The notes beneath the pieces were generated by a model that saw only the letters and a list, made by a program, of their open reading frames with translations, ran no database searches and was not told where the DNA came from. Shown piece after piece: positions 8,827 through 16,959 of a DNA stretch of 64,000 nucleotides. Position 1 is the first letter of the stretch, and each line of letters opens with the position of its first letter. The position numbers and the translations under genes are program-made. Source of the DNA: Erythrobacter sp. KY5. GTDB taxonomy: Bacteria > Pseudomonadota > Alphaproteobacteria > Sphingomonadales > Sphingomonadaceae. The DNA lies in contig NZ_CP021912.1 in NCBI RefSeq assembly GCF_003264115.1, forward strand, positions 1 through 64,000. The letters are read 5' to 3'.

Positions 8827-9477
8827 ATGACAAAAGACCAGATCTTTGAATTCTTCCGGCGACTGGCCGAAGACAATCCCGAACCCGAGACCGAGCTGGA
8901 ATACGGCAACGCCTATCAGTTGTTGGTCGCGGTTGCCCTGTCCGCGCAAGCGACCGACGTTGGCGTCAACAAGGCGACGCGGGCTCTGTTTGCGCGGGTT
9001 GAGACGCCGCAGCAGATGCTCGATCTGGGGCTGGATGGCCTGATTGGCCACATCAAGACGATCGGCCTGTTCAACTCCAAGGCGAAGAACGTGATCGCCC
9101 TGTCGCAATTGTTGATCGATGATTATGGCGGCGATGTTCCCGACACGCGAGACGACCTCGTGCGGCTACCCGGAGTGGGCCGCAAGACGGCTAACGTGGT
9201 GCTCAATTGCTGGTTCAAGCAGGAGACCTTCGCCGTCGACACCCATATCCTGCGGGTTGGCAACCGCACAGGCCTCGCCAAGGGCAAGACGCCGGAGGCA
9301 GTCGAGGCGAAGCTCGAAAAACGAGTGCCCCAGCCCTTCCGCCTGCACGCGCATCACTGGCTGATCCTGCACGGGCGCTATGTCTGCAAAGCGCGGACGC
9401 CGGAATGCTGGCGGTGTCAGGTGGTCGATTTGTGCAGCTTCAGGAAGAAAGTGCTGGTGAAGCCGAAGAAGCGTTGA
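8827..9477 (+). CDS. nth: Endonuclease III, DNA glycosylase/AP lyase
   Basis: Nth removes oxidised pyrimidines and cleaves at abasic sites in base-excision repair. The 216-aa protein has the helix-hairpin-helix LPGVGRKTANVVL containing the catalytic lysine, the catalytic aspartate in VDTHILRV, and the C-terminal [4Fe-4S] cysteines with C-x6-C-x2-C-x5-C spacing. The start at 8827 gives the standard N terminus and follows the M48 gene by 10 bp. Confidence 0.96.
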   Translation: MTKDQIFEFFRRLAEDNPEPETELEYGNAYQLLVAVALSAQATDVGVNKATRALFARVETPQQMLDLGLDGLIGHIKTIGLFNSKAKNVIALSQLLIDDYGGDVPDTRDDLVRLPGVGRKTANVVLNCWFKQETFAVDTHILRVGNRTGLAKGKTPEAVEAKLEKRVPQPFRLHAHHWLILHGRYVCKARTPECWRCQVVDLCSFRKKVLVKPKKR

Positions 9478-9522
9478 TAGCCTCTAGATCGGGGCGGTAG
9501 GCAAATCTGAAAGGATACCTGA

Positions 9523-9954
9523 ATGGCCCTCTTTTCTCGTCCATTGGTTACCACCACTCTTGGCATTTCGACCGCCGCTTTACTTGTGGTTGTCGCTGGC
9601 GCAAGCATATCAGGATCATATCGACCGATCACGACGCAGCTGAAGACGTTGGAGGGTCCGTTGGCATTCAAAGTGGCAGGAGAGCCGCGAGAGTGCCTCG
9701 CGAACAACGAGCTTACCTTGCTTCCGGTTAATGAAGAACTGATTCTTTTTCATGGAGAAGACCAGGTTTTCGCGAATTCTGTACGATTGGGCTGCAACAA
9801 AGTGGCACTGAGTGGCGAGCAGCCCGTCCCACGAATTGAGGCGCGTGTTTGCGCGGGCAGCACCGTACAGTTAGCGGAACGAGGCGGAGGAGATAGCCTG
9901 ACTGTCTGCCACCTCGGAACATTTACACCGGTGGAACTGGTGTCAGGCGATTAG
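9523..9954 (+). CDS. Hypothetical exported or membrane-anchored protein
   Basis: I do not recognise this 143-aa protein. It has one hydrophobic segment (residues 11-30, a signal anchor or uncleaved signal) followed by a soluble domain with four cysteines (ECL, GCN, VCAG, VCHL) that could form two disulfides in the periplasm. It follows nth by 45 bp on the same strand and ends 9 bp from the convergent symporter gene. AT-richer codons than its neighbours suggest a lineage-specific gene. Confidence 0.65.
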   Translation: MALFSRPLVTTTLGISTAALLVVVAGASISGSYRPITTQLKTLEGPLAFKVAGEPRECLANNELTLLPVNEELILFHGEDQVFANSVRLGCNKVALSGEQPVPRIEARVCAGSTVQLAERGGGDSLTVCHLGTFTPVELVSGD

Positions 9955-9963
9955 GCCAACAAA

Positions 9964-11220
9964 CTAGACATCATCCGCCGAAATCAACTCGGCCCGATCA
10001 AGCTCACCAGTCATCGCCGCCACAGTCGTCGCCACCGCTGCGTCGCCTGATACGTTCGTGGTGGTGCGCATCATGTCCATGATCCGGTCGATGCCTGCCA
10101 CCAGCGCGATAGTCTCAAGCGGCACACCGACCGCGCCGAAGACCAGCACCATCATGATCAGCCCCGCCCCGGGAATACCCGCTGCGCCGATGGCTCCCAG
10201 AGTGCCGAGGATCGAGATCAGGACATAGTCCGCCATGTCGAGCTGAACGCCGAACACCTGCGCGCCAAACAAAGTCGCAAGGCCCAGATACATCGCCGTG
10301 CCGTTCATGTTGATCGTCGCGCCGAGGCTGATGACGAAGCTCGCGACTGAATTGGAAACACCAAGGTTGCGCTGGGCGCAGCGCAGGGTGACAGGCAGTG
10401 TCGCGTTTGAACTTGCGGTCGAATAGCTCACCGCAATCGCGTCAACGATGCCGCGGAAGAAGTCGATCACGGGCAGCTTTGCGATGAACTTGATCATGCC
10501 GCCATAGATCAGCCCGATGATGAGCAGACAGCCGACATAGTTCAGCACCACGACAATGCCGAGCGCTTGCAGCGCCTCAAATCCGAGCGTTCCCGCCACC
10601 CACGCCATCAACGCAAAGACGCCGAACGGGGTAAGCTCCATCACCACCATCGTGACCTTCTGCATGACGACAGAGCCGCTCTCGAAAATCTTGAGCACCG
10701 GCTCGCCATCTTCCTTGGCCATCAGGATGCCGATCCCGATCAGTAGCGAGAAGATGATCAGCGGAAGGACATTGACGTCGGCCATCACCTGTACTGGGCT
10801 CGATGGCACCATCTCCAGGATCATCTGCTGGACCGTCACGCCGTCTTCCTGACGCGATTGCGCGCGTTCAAGCGCCGCTGCATCAAGGTTCATGCCCGAG
10901 GCATCGAGACCGGCTCCGGGTTGGACAATCGTACCGATGGCGAGGCCGAGCCACACGGCCATCTGCCCGGTCACGACGAACAGCAGTAGCGCGCGCCAAC
11001 CGACGCTTCCCAGTTTGCGCAGGTCTCCAATGCTGGCGACACCCGCAACGAGGCTGAAGAAGATCAGCGGGACCACCAGCATCTTGATGAAGGCGATGAA
11101 GATGTCGCCGATGATCTTGATGCTCGCGGCGCCCGGCCCCCAGATGTAACCGACGATGATGCCCAGAACGAGCGCACCGATAACCCGCTGCCACAGCGGA
11201 ATTGCAAACCAGGCTCTCAT
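9964..11220 (-). CDS. Dicarboxylate/amino acid:cation symporter (DAACS family)
   Basis: This family (GltP, DctA, GltS) imports glutamate, aspartate or C4-dicarboxylates with protons or sodium. The 418-aa protein starts with a membrane segment near IPLWQRVIGALVLG, carries the serine-rich reentrant loop VSYSTASSNATLPVT and the substrate/cation motif GATINMNGTAMY. It lies 6 bp downstream of dapE on the same strand, indicating cotranscription. The NMNGT variant of NMDGT makes glutamate/aspartate or a neutral substrate possible; I cannot fix the substrate. Confidence 0.92.
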   Translation of the reverse strand: MRAWFAIPLWQRVIGALVLGIIVGYIWGPGAASIKIIGDIFIAFIKMLVVPLIFFSLVAGVASIGDLRKLGSVGWRALLLFVVTGQMAVWLGLAIGTIVQPGAGLDASGMNLDAAALERAQSRQEDGVTVQQMILEMVPSSPVQVMADVNVLPLIIFSLLIGIGILMAKEDGEPVLKIFESGSVVMQKVTMVVMELTPFGVFALMAWVAGTLGFEALQALGIVVVLNYVGCLLIIGLIYGGMIKFIAKLPVIDFFRGIVDAIAVSYSTASSNATLPVTLRCAQRNLGVSNSVASFVISLGATINMNGTAMYLGLATLFGAQVFGVQLDMADYVLISILGTLGAIGAAGIPGAGLIMMVLVFGAVGVPLETIALVAGIDRIMDMMRTTTNVSGDAAVATTVAAMTGELDRAELISADDV

Positions 11221-11226
11221 GTGCGG

Positions 11227-12384
11227 CTACGCCCCTTCGTGTTCTGTTTTCAACGCCAACGCCCCCAGCGCCGCGCGTGTGTAGATGCGGGTTAGCGTAT
11301 CGAGGTCGGGTATGGCCACCGCCTCGTCACGCTTGTGCATGGTTGCGTTGCACAGGCCAAACTCGATCACCGGGCACATGGCGCGAAGGAACCGCGCATC
11401 GGACGTGCCGCCGGTCGTCGACTGCTCGGGCTTCAAGCCTGTCTCAGCCTCAATTGCCTCGGCCAGCATGTTCGAAAATGCGCCGGGCTCGGTAAGGAAT
11501 GGCTCGCCCGAAATGATCGGCAGGGCGCTGCCGCCGTGCTTTTCGGCGATCGCGGCCACTCGCTCGGACAGGCTCGCGCCAGAATGCAGGTCGTTGAAGC
11601 GGATCGAGATGCGCGCCTTGGCCTTGGCGGGGATGACGTTATGGGCTCGGTTGCCCACTTCGATATCGGTGATCTCGAGGTTCGATGGCTGGAACCAGTC
11701 GGTCCCGGTGTCGAGCGTGAGTGCGTCGAGCTCGGCCAGCATTGCGACCAGCTTGGGGTTGGGATTGTCGGCAAGGTGCGGATAGGCCACGTGACCCTGC
11801 GTGCCCTCCACTGTCAGCCAGATATTGACCGAACCGCGCCGCCCGATCTTCATCATGTCGCCGAGCCGGTCGACACTGGTGGGTTCACCGACCAGACACA
11901 GGTCAGGCTTGATACCTTCTTCGTTCATGTAGTCGATAAGAGCGCGCGTGCCGTGCAGCGCGGGGCCTTCTTCATCGCCGGTGATTATGAAGCTGATCGT
12001 GCCGGCATCGCGCGGCACATCGGCAACGGCTGCGACCATGCAGGCGATCGAGCTCTTCATGTCGACCGCGCCGCGACCATAGAGCAGCTCGCCGCGCTCT
12101 GTCGGTTCGAAAGGGTCAGAGGCCCAGCCATCGCCCGGCGGGACCACGTCGAGGTGCCCTGCAAAGGCGAAATGCTGGCTGCCTTCCGGCCCCTTGCGGA
12201 TCGCGAACAGGTTCTCGACCGGGGCCTCGTCGCTGAACTCTTCGCCCTCGCCGCGTTTGAAGCGGTGTACCGAAAAGCCCAGTGGTGTGAGCATCGCTTC
12301 CATCGCATCGAATACGGAACCGGTGGCGGGGGTAACGCTGGGCTCGGCAATGAGCCGCTTGGCGTAATCGAGGGCATCACTCAT
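11227..12384 (-). CDS. dapE: Succinyl-diaminopimelate desuccinylase
   Basis: DapE hydrolyses N-succinyl-LL-diaminopimelate in lysine and peptidoglycan precursor synthesis, using two zinc ions. The 385-aa product has the metal-binding blocks FAGHLDVVPPG and GRGAVDMKSS near residues 65-105, the catalytic glutamates in ITGDEEGPA, and the conserved C-terminal TGGTSDARF. The start at 12384 is chosen because the 44 upstream codons run over the divergent cupin gene. Only 29 bp separate the two start codons. Confidence 0.95.
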   Translation of the reverse strand: MSDALDYAKRLIAEPSVTPATGSVFDAMEAMLTPLGFSVHRFKRGEGEEFSDEAPVENLFAIRKGPEGSQHFAFAGHLDVVPPGDGWASDPFEPTERGELLYGRGAVDMKSSIACMVAAVADVPRDAGTISFIITGDEEGPALHGTRALIDYMNEEGIKPDLCLVGEPTSVDRLGDMMKIGRRGSVNIWLTVEGTQGHVAYPHLADNPNPKLVAMLAELDALTLDTGTDWFQPSNLEITDIEVGNRAHNVIPAKAKARISIRFNDLHSGASLSERVAAIAEKHGGSALPIISGEPFLTEPGAFSNMLAEAIEAETGLKPEQSTTGGTSDARFLRAMCPVIEFGLCNATMHKRDEAVAIPDLDTLTRIYTRAALGALALKTEHEGA

Positions 12385-12413
12385 AGTGCCATCGCTAGCA
12401 GGAGAAGCGCCCA

Positions 12414-12881
12414 ATGCCCAAGCTCGATCTTGAAGCGATCCCGCAAACCAACGCAACAGGCTATCCGCCGCCCTTCGATGCGGAGGTCGAAGGGCGCTGG
12501 TATCGCAGGCTCGCACCGGCGGCGGGGCTTACCCAGATGGGCGCGAGCCATGTCGAGCTCAAACCCGGCGCCTATTCCTCGCAGCGGCACTGGCACCGCG
12601 TCGAGGACGAGCTGGTGATCATGCTGTCGGGCGAAGCGGTACTGATCGAAGACGAGGGCGAAACCGTGGTCAGGGCGGGCGACGTGCTGTCCTTCGCGGC
12701 GGGTGTTGCCAACGGCCACCGGCTTCACAATCGCAGCGACACGTCGTGCTTCTTCGTAGCCATCTCGGCAGGCGATGCCGATGCGGATTCTGGCGAGTAT
12801 CCCGATATCGACATGGTGTTCGACGCCGAGGGTTACGCGCGCAAGGACGGCTTACGATACGATGCCCGGCGCACTGCGTGA
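12414..12881 (+). CDS. Cupin domain protein
   Basis: A single-domain cupin of 155 aa. It shows both cupin blocks, with metal-ligand histidines in QRHWHRVEDELV near residue 62 and HRLHNRS near residue 103. Proteins of this size and motif are usually labelled only as cupin-domain proteins; a sugar-nucleotide or small-molecule binding role is possible. It is transcribed divergently from dapE and followed by a LysE-type exporter after 25 bp. A ribosome site (AGGAGAAG) precedes the ATG. Confidence 0.8.
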   Translation: MPKLDLEAIPQTNATGYPPPFDAEVEGRWYRRLAPAAGLTQMGASHVELKPGAYSSQRHWHRVEDELVIMLSGEAVLIEDEGETVVRAGDVLSFAAGVANGHRLHNRSDTSCFFVAISAGDADADSGEYPDIDMVFDAEGYARKDGLRYDARRTA

Positions 12882-12906
12882 CCATACGTCCTGAACTGCC
12901 GCGCTG

Positions 12907-13515
12907 ATGGACCTGATCGGTTTTGCCCTTGCGGTGCTCCTCATTGAGCTGACGCCCGGACCCAACATGGGTTGGCTGGTGGCGCTGACGCTTTCGGAAG
13001 GGAAGCGATCGGGCCTGGCCGCGACGTCGGGCATCGCCTTGGGGCTTGCAAGCAACGCCGCGCTGAGCGTGCTGGCGGCGAGTTTTATCCTTCGCCAGAG
13101 CGACACTATCGCGAAGGCCATTTCGCTTGCCGGCGCGGCGATGATGGCGTGGCTTGCCTGGCAGGCATGGCGCGATGCGGGGGAGAGCTCACACGCGGTC
13201 ACGCCTCGCGGCGCGGTGCAGCGCAATGCGCTTGCCGGGTTCGGGATCAACCTGCTCAACCCCAAGGCCACGCTGTTCTTCATCACGGTTATGCCGCAAT
13301 TCATCGCCGGAGGCAGGCCGAGTTATTCGCAGGGTCTCGTCATGGCTGCCTTGAGCGTTTCGGTCGCGACCGCAGTTCATCTGGCGCTCGTATTCGGAGC
13401 GGAGCGCACTCGCCCGCTGCTCCAGTCGCATGCGGGCGCAAGACGTGTGAGCCGCCTTCTCGCGCTGCTGATGCTCGGGGTCGCGGGGTGGTTCGCCGTA
13501 AAGGCGTTTGCCTAA
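12907..13515 (+). CDS. LysE/RhtB family amino-acid exporter
   Basis: A 202-aa inner-membrane exporter. The N-terminal signature LIELTPGPNMGWL (the family's TPGP motif) is clear, as are six hydrophobic segments and GFGINLLNPKATLFF in the middle. Such proteins export lysine, threonine, homoserine lactone or related compounds; the substrate cannot be read here. Its 3' end overlaps the convergent S1/P1 nuclease gene by 4 bp. Confidence 0.9.
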   Translation: MDLIGFALAVLLIELTPGPNMGWLVALTLSEGKRSGLAATSGIALGLASNAALSVLAASFILRQSDTIAKAISLAGAAMMAWLAWQAWRDAGESSHAVTPRGAVQRNALAGFGINLLNPKATLFFITVMPQFIAGGRPSYSQGLVMAALSVSVATAVHLALVFGAERTRPLLQSHAGARRVSRLLALLMLGVAGWFAVKAFA

Positions 13516-14387
13516 CGGCGCTCGGGCTCCGGCAGAGGACCGGGTTCGAAAGCGCTTTCGATAAGCTGCGCGATGCGGATGCCGGCCTGTTGGACGCGGC
13601 GCTTCGCGATAGGCACACCGCGCACGATATCGTCCTGTGTGAGCGCGGTTTTCATCGGCAGATCGGTCCCGCAGACATCATCGGTATCGAAGGCGGTCGG
13701 ATAGACGAAGACGCGTGAGATTTCCCAGCTTTCACGCCCCCATTCATCAGGATTGCCGCCGCCCAGTTCGGCGCGCTCGGCCACGCTGTATCGGCGCACC
13801 ACGGGATCGGCGGGGTCGCTGATTGCGCGCTCGGCAAGTGGCCCGTCCCAGATCCAGTGCAGGTTGAGGCTCGGCACGATGCCATAGTCGGCCTCGCGGT
13901 CGTTGCCGCCGCGATCGCTCTTGTCGCCCGAATGAAGCGGCATGTGCACATCGCCTGCGAAGTGGACCATGAAGGCAAGCGCTTCGAGGCGCACATTGGC
14001 AGGCAGGCTCTCATCGGCAAGCACGCGGTGCGCGCGCTCGATCTGCCCGGTTACGCAGGCGCCGCCCGGACAGTTCGCTCGCGGGTTGAAGGCCTCGCAG
14101 ATCGGCGCGGTTCGGTAATGCCAGGCAGCCGTGTAGCCCCAGCGCCAGAAGTCGCGGCGGATACAGTCGGGCCAAACGCTCGCATCGCGCAGGTTCGACA
14201 GGCCGCAATCGGGCGTTCCGATCAGCTCTTCCGCCGCAAACAGCGCGCGCAGCTTCGCTTGCGACCGGGGCGAGAGGTTCGCCTCTGCAATCTCCGCCGT
14301 CTTGCGGTGCGCGTAGAAACCCCAGGCACTCGCCGGTGTAGGCAGCATCAGCGCAATCGCGCACAGGGCCAGGATTACGTGCCTCAT
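13512..14387 (-). CDS. Secreted S1/P1 nuclease
   Basis: S1/P1 nucleases are trinuclear-zinc enzymes that degrade single-stranded nucleic acid outside the cytoplasm. The 291-aa protein has a signal peptide (MRHVILALCAIALMLPTPASA), then mature AWGFYAHRKTAEIAE. The N-terminal Trp and following histidine are the expected zinc ligands, as are the histidine/aspartate residues in HFAGDVHMPLH and LNLHWIWD. The start codon overlaps the GST stop (ATGA), so translation is probably coupled to it. Confidence 0.85.
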   Translation of the reverse strand: MRHVILALCAIALMLPTPASAWGFYAHRKTAEIAEANLSPRSQAKLRALFAAEELIGTPDCGLSNLRDASVWPDCIRRDFWRWGYTAAWHYRTAPICEAFNPRANCPGGACVTGQIERAHRVLADESLPANVRLEALAFMVHFAGDVHMPLHSGDKSDRGGNDREADYGIVPSLNLHWIWDGPLAERAISDPADPVVRRYSVAERAELGGGNPDEWGRESWEISRVFVYPTAFDTDDVCGTDLPMKTALTQDDIVRGVPIAKRRVQQAGIRIAQLIESAFEPGPLPEPERR

Positions 14388-15043
14388 CCCACGGTCTCGT
14401 ACTGCTCGATAACCCATTGCTCGTCTTCCGAAGCGCCAACCCATGCCTGCATCCAGTCATGCTCCCAGATTGCCTGCATGTAACTTTGCGCAAAGCCGGG
14501 CACGCCGATGCCGTAGGTGAAGAAGCGCGAGACGACCGGAGCGTAGAAGATGTCGGCCGCGCCGAATGTGCCGAACAGGAACGGCCCGGCATTGCCATGG
14601 CGGGCGCGCGCTTCGGCCCAGAGCTGGAGGATGCGCACGACTTCGCTCTTGGTCTGGTCCGACACGTTTTCGAGCTTGATCCGGCGGCGCACATTCATCG
14701 GCATTTCGCCGCGCAGCGAGGCGTAGGAGGAGTGCATCTCAGCGACCATCGAACGCGCCATGCCCCGCGCTGCCTCATCCTTGGGCCAGAAGCGGTCGCG
14801 CCCGACCTTGTCGGACATGTACTCCATGATCGCCAGGCTGTCCCAGATGACATTGTCGCCGTCCCACAGGATCGGGACCTTGCCGCTGGAGGGCTGGAAG
14901 TCGTCCGACTGCTTCTTTTCCTGCCAGTGCTCGCCCAGGATCGGGACGGTGATCTCTTCAAAGCTCAAACCCGATTGCTTGGCCGCGAGCCAGCCGCGCA
15001 GCGACCAGCTTGAGTAGTTCTTGTTTCCGATGATGAGTTTCAT
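14384..15043 (-). CDS. Glutathione S-transferase family protein
   Basis: A 219-aa protein with the thioredoxin-fold N terminus MKLIIGNKNYSSWSLRGW, where the serine pair suits the serine-type catalytic centre of many bacterial GSTs. The cis-proline segment GKVPIL and DSLAIMEYM, the glutathione-binding turn, follow, then a helical C-terminal domain. The open frame extends 191 codons upstream without a stop, but GST homology begins exactly at the ATG at 15043. The gene overlaps the S1/P1 nuclease start by 4 bp. Confidence 0.88.
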   Translation of the reverse strand: MKLIIGNKNYSSWSLRGWLAAKQSGLSFEEITVPILGEHWQEKKQSDDFQPSSGKVPILWDGDNVIWDSLAIMEYMSDKVGRDRFWPKDEAARGMARSMVAEMHSSYASLRGEMPMNVRRRIKLENVSDQTKSEVVRILQLWAEARARHGNAGPFLFGTFGAADIFYAPVVSRFFTYGIGVPGFAQSYMQAIWEHDWMQAWVGASEDEQWVIEQYETVG

Positions 15044-15312
15044 GGCTTTTCCGGCTCCACCAAGCGTTCCCCGGCGCTTTAGGCGTTCATCCTCACGGCG
15101 TCTACGCTGAATGGTGGACCGCATGTTACACGGTTCAGGGCCAAAAAAGACTTCCGGCCAATGCTCGCGCAAAAACGCCTCTGCTGCGACGCGTTCGGGC
15201 GAAGGCGGACGGGCTGGACGATGCGGTTTGGACATAACCTTCCAGCCTGTGACAGATCGCGCCGATGTAGGAAAATCTGGCCAAGACCGCGGCGTTGCGT
15301 CAATATTGCGCC

Positions 15313-15732
15313 ATGACATTGCCCCCGTTTCACCTCGCCTTTCCGGTCGATGACCTTGCCGCCGCACGCGCCTTTTATGGCGAGATGCTTGGCTGCCGCG
15401 AAGGGCGGTCCTCGGATGAGTGGATCGACTTCGATTTTCACGGGCACCAGATCGTTGCGCACCTTGCGCCGGGCAGTTCAGGCGACCGGGCCAGCAATCA
15501 CGTCGATGGACATGGCGTGCCCGTTCCGCATTTCGGGCTGGTGCTTGCGATGGACCAGTGGGAGGCGCTCGCGGAGCGGCTGCGCGCGGCGGGCACGCGG
15601 TTCGTGATCGAGCCAACGATCCGGTTTCGCGGAAAACCGGGTGAGCAGGCCACGATGTTCCTGCGCGACCCCGCCGGTAACGCGCTCGAATTCAAGGCGT
15701 TTGCCGATGCGGGGCAGTTATTCGCGAAATGA
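15313..15732 (+). CDS. VOC superfamily (glyoxalase-fold) protein
   Basis: A 139-aa protein of the vicinal-oxygen-chelate fold. It begins [20 protein letters not shown], the classic first strand and helix with the first metal-ligand histidine, contains [12 protein letters not shown] and VPHFGLVL in the second half, and ends [12 protein letters not shown] with the glutamate ligand. Dioxygenase, glyoxalase and resistance functions share this fold; the substrate is unknown. The ATG at 15313 fits the fold start. The 269-bp gap to the divergent GST gene holds nothing else I can name. Confidence 0.85.
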   Translation: MTLPPFHLAFPVDDLAAARAFYGEMLGCREGRSSDEWIDFDFHGHQIVAHLAPGSSGDRASNHVDGHGVPVPHFGLVLAMDQWEALAERLRAAGTRFVIEPTIRFRGKPGEQATMFLRDPAGNALEFKAFADAGQLFAK

Positions 15733-15744
15733 GGGGCGCTGCGT

Positions 15745-16881
15745 CTAGCCTGCAAAAATCGACGCAATATCATCAAGCGGTTGGTTCAGAATCGACGTGT
15801 TAATCTGGACCGGCAAGGCGCCGTTGCTCCATTCGTGAAAGTAAATTTCACGGGCGGCGGCCCGCGTCAGGATCGCCTTTGCCTGATCCTCACTCATCAG
15901 GATGTGGTGCACGTTGGTCCCCATGCCGCCAACCGGCGCTCGAAGCGAATAGCCTGATGCCGAGATTGCGCTGAGCAGTTCCTCACCCCTCGTCCATGCC
16001 GCTTCGTAGTCCTGACGAAAGCTCTTCAATCCATCGAGGGCAGGCAGCGCTGCGACCCAGCCATTGAACAGGGTCGATCCATAAATCGCAGCTTGCCTGC
16101 GAATGGTTTCGATGTGCCCGGCACTGCCCGCAAGCACGGCACCGAACGGCGCTCCCAGATATTTGTAGAGCGAAACATAGACCGTATCGAAAGGAGCGAC
16201 ATAGCCTGCGAAATCAAAGCCTGGCGGAGCAAGCAAGAGCCGCGCCCCGTCGAGATGCAGCCGCGTGCCGTATTCGCGCGCTTTCGCTGCGATACGTTCA
16301 ATGTCGGCGAACGGGATCATCTGCCCATCAATCCGCCGGATCGGACTTTCGAGCGAGATCGCGCCTATGGAAACCGGGCGAGGGCCGCGTGTCGCGATGT
16401 CAAACGCTTCGTCCAAATCTGCTGTGGTGGGTGCGATGCGGCCCTTGGGAAAAGGTACGAGCGCTATCTCTCCAAGTGTTGGCAGGGAATCGTTTTCATC
16501 GCGAAATACATGACTGTCATGGAGGCAGAGCGCGCGGGGATTGGGCCCGCACAGTGTCTTGACGGCGAGGTGGTTGGCCAGCGTCCCTGTCGGCAGAAAC
16601 ACGCAGGCCTCTTTGCCAAGCAATGAGGCAAAGGCCTGTTCGAGCTCGCCAACCGCGCCGCCCTCCATGTAGATATCGAGCGCACCATTATACCGCGAAG
16701 TGAGCGCTGAAAGCTCGCGCGCGAATTCCTCCGGCTCCTTGAAGGCGGTGTCGTTGGCGAGAAATACTGCGCGGCTCGCCGATTGAGCTGACGCCTGCGA
16801 TGGAGCGAGCATCGCGCCGGCAAGTGGAGCAGCGGCAAAGGCGGCGGGGCCGGTAAGAACCGTACGTCTGTCGGTTCGCAT
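15745..16881 (-). CDS. Exported threonine-aldolase/beta-eliminating-lyase family protein
   Basis: The protein has the PLP-dependent aspartate-aminotransferase fold of low-specificity L-threonine aldolases. Visible motifs are PTGTLANHLAVK, HDSHVF, LHLDGARLL, and the likely PLP lysine in VSLYKYLGAPFGAVLAG. Unusually for this family, the 378-aa product starts with a Tat-like leader (MRTDRRTVLTG, hydrophobic stretch, ASAQSA), so it is predicted to be exported. Cofactor-loaded enzymes are typical Tat cargo, which fits. The start at 16881 restores the twin-arginine leader; the open frame runs 18 codons further. Confidence 0.8.
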   Translation of the reverse strand: MRTDRRTVLTGPAAFAAAPLAGAMLAPSQASAQSASRAVFLANDTAFKEPEEFARELSALTSRYNGALDIYMEGGAVGELEQAFASLLGKEACVFLPTGTLANHLAVKTLCGPNPRALCLHDSHVFRDENDSLPTLGEIALVPFPKGRIAPTTADLDEAFDIATRGPRPVSIGAISLESPIRRIDGQMIPFADIERIAAKAREYGTRLHLDGARLLLAPPGFDFAGYVAPFDTVYVSLYKYLGAPFGAVLAGSAGHIETIRRQAAIYGSTLFNGWVAALPALDGLKSFRQDYEAAWTRGEELLSAISASGYSLRAPVGGMGTNVHHILMSEDQAKAILTRAAAREIYFHEWSNGALPVQINTSILNQPLDDIASIFAG

Positions 16882-16959
16882 AGTCCCTCCCCGTCCAAGT
16901 GTTCCTAGCGTGTCGGAAAAGAAACGGCGGAGCACAGGGCCCCGCCGCTCATCTTTACC

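Noticed and set aside
7581-8909. 442-codon open frame on the minus strand
   Set aside because: It lies wholly opposite the M48 protease; its composition (Arg/His/Gln rich) is that of a shadow frame in GC-rich DNA.
11335-12618. 427-codon open frame on the + strand
   Set aside because: It is antisense to dapE, whose metal-binding motifs are intact.
15044-15616. In-frame 191-codon N-terminal extension of the GST
   Set aside because: GST-fold similarity starts exactly at the ATG at 15043, and the extension overlaps the VOC gene on the other strand.
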